From positions 1 through 22,543 of the forward strand of contig LSSL01001745.1 of the NCBI GenBank assembly GCA_001953115.1: 22,543 nt of DNA. Direction: 5' to 3'. A model generated the notes under the pieces. The model was not told the origin of the DNA. It saw only the letters and a program-made list of their open reading frames with translations, and made no database searches. Numbering within the stretch: the first letter of the stretch is position 1; the number at the start of each line of letters is the position of its first letter. This document shows positions 1 to 7,234 of this stretch, piece by piece. A program made the position numbers and the translations under genes. This DNA is from Smittium mucronatum (lineage: Eukaryota > Kickxellomycota > Harpellomycetes > Harpellales > Legeriomycetaceae).

Positions 1-22
1 ATGATTGTTCGTGTACTAAATA

Positions 23-34
23 GGGGGGGGGGGG
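23..34 (+). repeat. Poly(G) homopolymer, 12 G
   Basis: Twelve consecutive G residues. Long G runs are uncommon in a sequence this AT-rich. It may be a real mononucleotide microsatellite, or its length may be a sequencing artefact, since homopolymer length is error-prone. Confidence 0.85.
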
Positions 35-951
35 CTAAGAAAAGTAGATTTAAATCAGGTCTTTTGCAATCGATTGATTGATTATAGAGTTGAGATGGAA
101 AGGAGAGATGGCTAGGCATTTATGTCCTCCTTTTGGTCGAATAAAACTCTATCATTCTCACTCTTGTCTGTTTAAAGGAATTTGAAAAAATAATGGTGGG
201 AAAAAAGTTTTGAAAAATCGATGGAACGAGAAATGAATTCTAGCCGTTAAAGAAAAAAGACAAATAAATCTATGAAATTATCTTTTCTCAAATAATTAAA
301 AAATGTATTGAGATTTTAAGCCCAACTTTATTTAAGCTAAAAATAACTAGTTTTTTATCAATAAAAATCATATATTGATGGTAAAATAAAATTTGACGTA
401 AATACTCACATTATAAACATCAACATTATTATTGTTTTGCATTTTTATTGGAGATTGATTACTAATGGAACTGAATAACCCAGTCCTGAAATCAGATTTA
501 AAAGAAAATCCTTTATCAAATAAAAAAAAACTTGTAAAGTGAATTTGCTAGGTTGTAAAGTTCATGTATTATTCTCAGATTTTAGCCGAAAAATTCCGTG
601 CAAGAACAAAACCAGTATTGTTAAAATATCCATTGATTTTTCAAGCGATAAAAACCGTTTGTTTAATTATGGACTGTAGCCAATCAAAATAATTATATTT
701 ACCACCAAATAAAGATATTGATGGGTATTTTCTCTCACTAATTATTAAAATCAGTACATTTAACAAAACGGCCCAGAAATAGGTATATGAACTAATATGC
801 AGCTATAAAAGATATCAAGATGAATAGAACCGTCCAATCATGGGTTTAATTTTGCCAACACTTGGATCCCAAAAACGTAAACAATACATAATTATGACAT
901 AGAAACCAAAGGGGACAGTGACGACTTGCTTAAAAGCACCAAGCCATACCT

Positions 952-968
952 CCTCCCCCCACCACCCC
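952..968. promoter_or_regulatory. C-rich block, possible upstream element
   Basis: Runs of C2, C6, C2 and C4 separated by single bases stand out against AT-rich surroundings, about 1.8 kb upstream of transporter A. Read on the minus strand it is a G-rich run resembling a zinc-finger (Mig1/Msn2-like) target, without an exact match to a full consensus. Function is inference only. Confidence 0.2.
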
Positions 969-2172
969 AATTCGGATACTTCACTACTATAGAATGAGGA
1001 GATTATCTTGAAATATATAAAAAAAGAGAGAGGTCTTGTGCAAGTTAAAGAATCAAATTAAGAAAGATGTTTATATACGTGCATCAATTACAATCGAGGT
1101 TTAATGCTTGATAAAATACTGTTGCTCTATTTATCAGGTATTTCATTTGGCTTTCATTTCGTGATAAAAAAAACATTTAGCAAGGGGAATTCTATAATCG
1201 GAACATTTCGTATTTTTTGCAACAGCCTCATATCCGCTTGCACGAGTACAGGCGATATTTATTTTAGCTCAAGCCAATAACTTGAAAAATTCCAAAAATA
1301 AATAAATTACAATCAGATTATATTTATAAAGTGGAACAATGCAATTATGTTTTTGATTGGTCTGTTTTCATCAACGCAAACACAACCGCAAACGAGCACA
1401 AGCCATATTATTTGACCTTGTTTTATCACTATTTTTTGCAATTTGCCCAAAAAAAATGCACGGATTCCTATAATTAAAAGTGAAAAAATTCGATCTTGCA
1501 CATAAAAGTAAAAAAATATAAACTAGCTGCAAATTAGCGATCGAAAAATTGGCATTCTGGATCCGAGAAACAGGTTGTTATCAATTGGTTTCTGGGTATA
1601 TCTGTACAGTCATCAAATACATTTTGAATCGAACACCAATATCCTTCTATTGGGTTTACATGGAGCGGACGAATGGGAGCAAGGGTGCGGCTGTGATCAA
1701 TAATCCTGATAGTTATTGGACGCCTTTCCGATTTAAATGGTAATAAAAGACCAGAAAATCACAATGGGAGCTCCTATGAGTCTTTAGTTGGATATGATAT
1801 TAGTGCAATCTTCAAAAACTGCTCGATTTGGCTAATTCTCCAATAAAATAAAAAATAACTTTGCGAGAATAATGGGAAACACCGCCCATTTCCACTATTC
1901 CGCTTTACATTTTTTTGATAAGAGCTAAAAGCGGTGGGTGGATGACTCTGCGCCTATTTCTTGCCACGAGAGAACAATGTGACTATTACGATTGGACCAT
2001 CAGAAAATACACTCAAGCAAAATTGAATTCGAATTGTATTGGAAATATTATTGTGCGACATTGACTTTTGCCAGTCTGAAAAAAAAGTATACTAGCCTCT
2101 TACTCTGTTTAGACGCGAGCATTCTATTTGTCCTGGTTATTGTAGCAGCAAATATGCGCACATTTCCGAAAC

Positions 2173-2192
2173 GAGGAGGAGGGGAAGGGGGG
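2173..2192 (+). promoter_or_regulatory. G-rich purine block with two AGGGG cores
   Basis: A 20-base pure-purine stretch with G-runs of 2, 2, 4 and 6, located about 550 bases upstream of transporter A. It contains two AGGGG pentamers (2180-2184, 2186-2190), the core of the yeast stress response element, and could in principle form a two-tetrad G-quadruplex. Position and composition suggest an upstream activating or repressing site; binding is not shown. Confidence 0.25.
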
Positions 2193-2489
2193 CTACTTGG
2201 TGACACCGTCTAATTGTGTGGCAATTTGAAACTGCAGCAATTATTCAAACTCTTTTGTCTCCTATCTTCATCTTCCATAAACGAGCAAACAATGGATGAA
2301 GTCTGTATTTCCATTCACTCATCTGTGTTTCTATTAGTGAGGCAAGGGACCTTTTTCCGCTTTTGGCAACCAAATTGCCCAGGAATTGCACTATACTCTT
2401 TTATCTACTGATTCTTGCGGTTGCTATTGGAAACTATTCAGATCCTCTGCAGCCAACTAATTGAATCTTAATCTTTAACAAAAAATAGA

Positions 2490-2501
2490 TTTTTTTTTTT
2501 T
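2490..2501 (+). promoter_or_regulatory. Poly(dA:dT) tract upstream of transporter A
   Basis: Twelve T in a row about 240 bases before the transporter A start. Poly(dA:dT) tracts disfavour nucleosomes and are typical of yeast promoters. Transporter B has a 12-T tract in a comparable place (7066-7077), which supports a promoter role, although such runs are frequent in AT-rich DNA. Confidence 0.35.
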
Positions 2502-2690
2502 GAAAAATATCTGCTAGTTTTATTTATTTTTCCCAATAGAATCAAATTGTAAATGGAAAAAAAATAGTCTTGACTGCGGACCATTTCTACTGAGAAAGTC
2601 TCAGCATTAGCGATCTGATAAAAATAAATAAATAGATAAAAGGCTTCATTTGGAATTGAATTGTTTTTAAAAAAATAATAATTTACTTCG

Positions 2691-2696
2691 TATAAA
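2691..2696 (+). promoter_or_regulatory. Possible TATA element of transporter A
   Basis: TATAAA lies 47 bases before the ATG. That is close to the start for a yeast TATA box, so it would imply a very short 5' leader, or the real element may lie further upstream. AT-rich context makes chance matches common. Confidence 0.2.
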
Positions 2697-2701
2697 TCTA
2701 A

Positions 2702-2710
2702 ATGTATTAA
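2702..2710 (+). other. Minimal upstream reading frame (ATG TAT TAA)
   Basis: A two-codon upstream reading frame ends 32 bases before the transporter A ATG, in a different frame. If the transcript starts upstream of it, it could modulate translation initiation. If transcription starts downstream of 2702 it is irrelevant. No conservation evidence is available; transporter B shows no equivalent immediately before its start. Confidence 0.15.
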
Positions 2711-2742
2711 TCCCCCAATCGAAAGTCTCTTCTGCTGATCCG

Positions 2743-4143
2743 ATGACTGAAAAGCTTACTACCTATTGCATAGTCTCGGGCCTTATAGTCTCTCTGGCCT
2801 CGTTCCAGTTTGGCTACAAGTTATCCGAACTGAACAATATCAAAGATCCCATAATTAGCTGCGACCTGAACGCACCTAGAATCCTGAACGTCCCCGTATG
2901 CTTGCCCATGTCTGATACGTACTTTGGCCTTGTAACCTCCATATTCGCTATTGGTGGTTTGGTCGGTGCCTTTTTCGGCGGCTACTGTTCCGAAAAGTAC
3001 GGAAGGAAAAAGTACTTGGTTTTCAATGCCCTCTTCTTTTTGGTCGGTTCATTAATCGAACTGTTCGCTACCACTCCTGGTATGCTGGTCGCCGGCCGGT
3101 TCATTTCGGGGCTCGGGTCGGGTGGTGGCGTTGTCACTGCTCCCATGTACTTGACTGAAATTGCCACTGTTAGTTCTCGCGGCTTTTTAAATACGTTCAA
3201 CCAGATGTTGATAGTTACTGGCATTTTCATTGCCCAACTTATGGGCTACTTTTTCAATACCGGTAATCGTTGGCGCTACGTCATTGTACTTGCAGTTGTC
3301 TCCAGTGTAGTAAACATGCTCACCATGCTTCTAGTTGTTGAAAGCCCAAAGTACTTGATATCTAAGGGTAAATTGCCAGAAGCCAGAATTGCTCTGTCCA
3401 GACTACGCGGCACATCTTTTGTCGACGATGAAATATCTTCTTGGGAACGAGCCGACTCAAAACTCCCCGAGTCCCCGCATCTTGACGATCTCGAACCGGA
3501 AAATAAAGAGAGTATCAGTTTAATCAAAATTCTGTTTATGAAAAAGTACCGCCTATCCCTCATCCTCGTGTTTTCCCTGATGACGTCGCAGCAATTGTCC
3601 GGTATCAACACCGTCTTCTTCTACTCAAACTCCATCTTTTCCAAAATGTTCTCCCAATCTTTAAGCGCTATCCTCACCCTCGTCGTTGGCGCTATCAACG
3701 TCATCTTCACCATGTTCACCGTCTTCATCATGGACAAAATCGGCCGCAAAACTTTCCTCCTCATCTCAATGGGCTCCATGGCCGTCAGCCTCGCTATCCT
3801 CACCATCTCCCTCGTCCTCAAAGTCGATATCCTCTCCGTCGTCGCTATCTATCTCACCACCATCTCCTTCATTACTGGTCTCGGTGCTCTCCCTTACCTC
3901 ATCGCCACCGAACTCTTTGACCAGCGCGGCATGTCTGCCGGAAACACCGTCTCCATCTCCGCCAACTGGATTTGGACTTTTGTCATTGGCGTCTCCTTCT
4001 TCTCCCTCCAGGAACGGCTCGGCGATTACGTCTTTATCCTCTTTATCGGGTTCCTCCTCCTCTTCAGCTCCTTCTTTTACATCTTCCTCCCCGAAACTAA
4101 AGATAAAACTTATAATGTCGTCGCCAAAGAATTCAAGTTTTGA
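2743..4143 (+). CDS. MFS sugar transporter, Vps73/Ybr241c-like (transporter A)
   Basis: A 466-residue, 12-helix sugar porter of the major facilitator superfamily, expected in a cell or vacuolar membrane; the substrate cannot be read from sequence. Visible motifs: FGYKLSELN (23-31) in helix 1; the loop motif GYCSEKYGRKK (80-90, E for the usual D); GRF plus a glycine-rich helix 4 ending in YLTE (136-139); RWR (176-178); VESPKYL (199-205) opening the central loop; QQLSGIN (283-289) in helix 7, typical of hexose carriers; DKIGRK (331-336); ELFDQR (390-395); NWIW (408-411); PETKDKT (450-456). The luminal/external loop 1 carries Cys40 and Cys53. FGYxLSELN and the loop-1 cysteines resemble fungal Vps73/Ybr241c as I recall them. 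This is the first in-frame ATG after a stop at 2668-2670. There is no intron. Tandem paralogue of the gene at 7235. Codon use changes sharply after about residue 285: Ile becomes almost always ATC. Length is slightly short for the family, with short termini. Confidence 0.95.
   Translation: MTEKLTTYCIVSGLIVSLASFQFGYKLSELNNIKDPIISCDLNAPRILNVPVCLPMSDTYFGLVTSIFAIGGLVGAFFGGYCSEKYGRKKYLVFNALFFLVGSLIELFATTPGMLVAGRFISGLGSGGGVVTAPMYLTEIATVSSRGFLNTFNQMLIVTGIFIAQLMGYFFNTGNRWRYVIVLAVVSSVVNMLTMLLVVESPKYLISKGKLPEARIALSRLRGTSFVDDEISSWERADSKLPESPHLDDLEPENKESISLIKILFMKKYRLSLILVFSLMTSQQLSGINTVFFYSNSIFSKMFSQSLSAILTLVVGAINVIFTMFTVFIMDKIGRKTFLLISMGSMAVSLAILTISLVLKVDILSVVAIYLTTISFITGLGALPYLIATELFDQRGMSAGNTVSISANWIWTFVIGVSFFSLQERLGDYVFILFIGFLLLFSSFFYIFLPETKDKTYNVVAKEFKF
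2914..2978 (+). repeat. 65-bp block identical to transporter B (7457-7521)
   Basis: Perfect 65-bp DNA identity between the paralogues, with no synonymous differences, starting at Asp58 in A and Asp75 in B (helix 2 region). Elsewhere the genes differ at many third positions, so this block suggests recent gene conversion or strong nucleotide constraint. Confidence 0.85.
3312..3372 (+). repeat. 61-bp block identical to transporter B (7855-7915)
   Basis: A second perfect DNA match, covering the end of helix 6 and the VESPKYLISKGK loop. It is bounded by a T/C mismatch upstream and a T/G mismatch downstream. Like the 65-bp block it lies in the more conserved N-terminal half. Confidence 0.85.
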
Positions 4144-4325
4144 TCTATCCCACTCCCCCACTCCCCTTCCATCCCCGTCACCACCTCTTTTTTTTAATTT
4201 TTTTTTTGTTTCTATTTCTTTTCACTCCCCTCCCCCCTTCTTCCCTTTCCTCCTTTTTATCTCCATTTTCATATCTCCTTTGATTCATTCTCTCCCCTTT
4301 TCTTTTTATTAGCTCTTATACCCAC

Positions 4326-4333
4326 TATATATA
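4326..4333 (+). terminator. Possible 3'-end efficiency element of transporter A
   Basis: TATATATA lies about 185 bases past the stop codon, followed by T-rich sequence. TATATA is a known yeast polyadenylation efficiency element. A second candidate, TATGTA, lies at 4609-4614. Neither can be chosen without transcript data. Confidence 0.25.
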
Positions 4334-5000
4334 CTTTTTATTCTTTGTTAAAGTAGTTTCCTCTACTTTATATTCTTCTACCTTTGATTCATTTATCTCC
4401 CGCCTCTGTTTTCGTTTTATCCTCCCATTTCCTTTTTTTTCCTTTTTTTTCTTGTTTTCCTTCCATTACTTTTAGTCTGTATTACTTTTTCTTTTTTTTT
4501 TTTTTTTGATCCAGCCGATTATCTTAAACTATATTGTCCTAATTTTTCTCTCTGCATTTCACCAATCAACACCATGCATCTTATTACTGTCGCCTTGCAT
4601 CAATAACATATGTACTTTTATTTAACTTTCTATTAAACTATTCATTAACAGATTTTCACGTCCCTAAACAAAGTTGTCATCAAAAACTTTTCTTTTCTTT
4701 CCTATAAAACGAAATTCAAACATTAAATTGTATGTTGGCTAGTTTAAGATTGCTCAATGCCACCTATTCTCTATATAAATATTGGGTCCAGTACACGTTC
4801 CCAGTCATAATTTACTCAACTCCCTTCCCTTCGCTCACTAACTTTTTCTATTATTTGATTTACAACTTTTCCTAAACTATCGGTATATGTTTGCCCTTGC
4901 CCCCACCCCACTTCTAATTTCTCATCTAGGAATTGCTTTATTCATGGATACGTTTCTATGCCCAAAAAAGTAATGGTGCTTTATTTCATCTTCTCCTTTC

Positions 5001-5025
5001 TACCTCTACCTCCACCTCCACCCCC
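5001..5025 (+). repeat. Hexanucleotide microsatellite (YACCTC)
   Basis: Three tandem hexamers TACCTC, TACCTC, CACCTC followed by CACCCCC. It marks the right edge of the pyrimidine-rich domain, after which purines return to normal levels. Confidence 0.7.
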
Positions 5026-6377
5026 TAGTACAAAAATTAAAGGCTGGAATCGAGTACCCAACCTTTTCTCGCCAAAACCCTGTTTGTATTTCCAGAATCA
5101 AATCCAATCCGAGATGTATTATATCTAGTTTTCTTTTTTTTTGATTAATTTTCGAAACATTCTAGCTTATTTATACCGCAGACCCTCTCTCTCCCTTGTG
5201 TAAGGCATGGTCATTAAAAAAAGAAGCCACCCAAATGCGCCTACGTGTATATAAAAGAATTTTCACTGAAACATAGCATCATAGTCCGGTATCATATATT
5301 CTCTCTTACCTACCATTACCCCCACTACTCCAAAAAAAAATTCTCAGCCGGGCTGGATTCTTCCCACATTCTCGTTTTTCCGACTTCTAAAAAACTTAAT
5401 TCAGTTTTATGGTTTCATTTGAAAAGTTGCGTGTTTCAGATCAAATTCTTATCGTTTTTTCTCTTGAAGAAAAAAAATTATTGTCTTGATGCACGAAATT
5501 CCATACTAGTGAATAATTTACTTTTGATTCTGTCATAAATCTTTAATAATCAATTGCGAATTCGCTTTTTATTTTTTTTTTAGCAAGGAGTATGGAACAA
5601 AAAAGCGTTTTTTTTTTTTGACAAGTGTAAATAGTCGCTTGATTGATCTTTTGGGGGGGAAAAAACAATCGATTTGAAGTTATTTGCGATTACATTTACA
5701 ACAAACTGAATCACCGAGTTGGAAAATCAGTTTTTATTTATTAAATGTTTATCCATAACCCAACTGTAGCATTTGGAGTTTAAAAAATAAAATTATTATA
5801 GTTGGGCTTGGAACTATATATTTTTTAAAAGGAGAGCAAAATCAGCTGTTATTTAATATTCTCTTTATTATTATACTTTTGAGATTTCATTCTTGGCAAA
5901 ATAATCATAGATGTAATATACATGAAAGTTTGATTTTTAAAATTTAAATTTTTGAGAGAAAAAAAAAACAGTTTGCATATTCAATTAGTACTCTCAAAAT
6001 TTATTCGTCAAATCTCAATAGAAAAAAAAAATCCATTAATATTTCATTTCTTGGGTCTGGTTGTAAAACGAAATTTTGGAAGGTTTCTTCTTAGTAATAT
6101 ATCTTTTTTTTAATACTGTTATGTTGGGTAAAAAATTAATTTTAATTTGAAATGCGTCTTGTTGAATAAAAAAGGACTCAACAGGACATATGACCTCCTC
6201 CTCTCTTTCCACCACCTCTAAATGAAAAGCCCCCTAGCTATAACACGTAAAGGTTATTATTATCTGTCCTATAAAAGAAAAAAAAAACGTTAATCGTTAT
6301 ATTAGGTAATGAAATATTCTCAGTTCAATTAAAGAAAATAGCTAGTCGTATTTCCAATCCACATAAGGGCACAATCA

Positions 6378-6397
6378 GGTAAACTATATAGTTTACC
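6378..6397. repeat. Perfect 20-bp palindrome
   Basis: ggtaaactatatagtttacc equals its own reverse complement, with no spacer. It lies about 840 bases upstream of transporter B. It could be a dimeric transcription-factor site or a small cruciform. One perfect 20-mer is not far beyond chance in AT-rich DNA of this length, but the GG/CC ends are less expected. Confidence 0.7.
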
Positions 6398-6744
6398 CAA
6401 AAGTTCATTTGAGCTCAACATTGAAAAGCAATTTTTTTTCTGTTGCGAAACAGTCCAAACCTTGATCTGTTATTTTATTAAATATAGTTTCTATTTCATC
6501 AACGCCTTTATAAACACATGGATGATTTCAACTGGAGCTTATTATATCTAAAATTAGTTGCGTGTTGAATTATTTACAAAAGTTTCTCGCGTATTGGAAA
6601 ATTCTTTCTTTCACTCTTTTTTTAATTTTTTTTTTTTTTGGAACAGTATTTATTGTAGCAAAGCAATAAATCAATATATAAAGGTATTTGAAATGAAGTT
6701 TTAACTGGGTAATTTTTGAATCAGAACAATTTTTTTTTATTAAT

Positions 6745-6763
6745 ACACACATATATATATATA
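6745..6763 (+). repeat. AC/AT dinucleotide microsatellite
   Basis: Three AC units followed by about six AT units, a compound dinucleotide repeat in the intergenic spacer. No function is suggested. Confidence 0.7.
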
Positions 6764-7065
6764 ATAATCAGGCAACTCCAAACATATAGGTATTTTGGAG
6801 CTTTAAATCGGGTAACTGAGATACATTTTATATTTCTGCCAAAAAAGTAAATTTAAAAAACAACCGCATTTATAAATTGCCAATAAAAAAATTAAAAAAA
6901 AGGTACTAAATAAATATATTGAATATCCAGATGTATTTAGCCGCTATTTATTCTGGTGTTTAATATCTAGCTCCGAGATTTTATATAATTGTTCTGATAA
7001 TCAATTATTAGAATTCCAAGTATAAATATTTCATTTGTCTCAACCATCAAATAAACAATTTAATC

Positions 7066-7111
7066 TTTTTTTTTTTTGCATTTTATTATATATATGTATA
7101 TATATATATAT
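7066..7111 (+). promoter_or_regulatory. Poly(T) plus TA-repeat, candidate core promoter of transporter B
   Basis: Twelve T (7066-7077) are followed by a TA dinucleotide run (7087-7111, one G interruption). The pair ends about 124 bases before the transporter B ATG, a normal spacing for a yeast TATA region with an upstream nucleosome-excluding tract. The arrangement fits a promoter, but simple repeats of this kind also occur by chance here. Confidence 0.4.
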
Positions 7112-7234
7112 TAATATCCCTCAAAATTCATCTTGAATAGTTCAATAACATATCTTTGTGCTTTTCAATGCAAATAAGAATATTATAATATCCAACCATA
7201 TTTAAATCTAATCCTATTATATTTTTTCCTTGCC

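Larger units (their letters stand above)
1..2742. other. Noncoding 5' flank of transporter A
   Basis: No credible gene is visible in this 2.7 kb. The longest open stretches (62 to 73 codons) begin with TTG or lie antisense, and none shows a recognisable protein. Base composition is milder than in the right half of the window: a sample line near 1561 has about 37% G+C. The stretch holds a run of 12 G at 23-34, a C-rich block at 952-968, a G-rich purine block at 2173-2192, several AGGGG pentamers (910-914, 1183-1187, 2180-2184, 2186-2190) and a 12-T tract at 2490-2501. AGGGG is the core of the budding-yeast stress response element, but the motif is too short to prove function. The region probably contains the upstream control region of transporter A and possibly the 3' end of a gene lying outside the window. 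Confidence 0.6.
3590..5026 (+). repeat. Long pyrimidine-rich domain across the 3' end of transporter A
   Basis: From about codon 285 of transporter A to well past its stop codon, the + strand is strongly enriched in C and T. The line at 3781-3840 has about 72% pyrimidine and the line at 4201-4260 about 93% (56 of 60 by hand). Enrichment is strongest to about 4640, weakens near 4680-4740, and returns at 4790-5026. It is C-rich as well as T-rich, so it is not ordinary AT bias. The coding part absorbs it through synonymous choice (ATC, CTC, TCC, GTC). Boundaries are approximate. Confidence 0.75.
4144..7234. other. Intergenic region between the two transporters
   Basis: This 3.1 kb contains no gene I can support. 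The first ~900 bases are the noncoding part of the pyrimidine-rich domain. From about 5040 on it is ordinary AT-rich spacer with A and T runs, a run of seven G at 5653-5659, a perfect palindrome at 6378-6397, an AC/AT dinucleotide run at 6745-6763, and the poly(T)/TA-repeat promoter candidate of transporter B at 7066-7111. A 97-codon open stretch at 5245-5538 begins with GTG, matches nothing familiar and is not called. The genes are co-directional but too far apart to share a transcript plausibly. Confidence 0.6.

Noticed and set aside
1549..2411. Three consecutive open stretches of 64 to 73 codons upstream of transporter A
   Set aside because: At least the first two begin with TTG rather than ATG, the translations show no domain or repeat, and there is no splice-site pattern linking them. 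They could hide a decayed gene but I cannot support one.
2982..3230. 82-codon antisense frame, with a similar 86-codon frame opposite transporter B (7525-7785)
   Set aside because: The similarity between the two antisense frames follows from the sense-strand paralogy. There is no independent sign of coding.
3766..4161. 131-codon antisense open frame with an acidic, low-complexity translation
   Set aside because: It is the complement of the pyrimidine-rich coding region. Composition explains the openness, and transporter A on the + strand is clearly the real gene.
3686..4312. 208-codon open frame overlapping the second half of transporter A in another frame
   Set aside because: All three stop codons need purines, which are scarce in this pyrimidine-rich domain, so open frames are expected. 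The translation is a low-complexity Ser/Pro string starting from TTG.
5041..5060. Sequence resembling the reverse complement of a tRNA B box
   Set aside because: The match has an extra base, and no A box or cloverleaf arms can be folded around it.
5245..5538. 97-codon open frame in the intergenic spacer
   Set aside because: It starts with GTG, has no recognisable protein features and lies at the edge of a purine-poor domain where stops are fewer.
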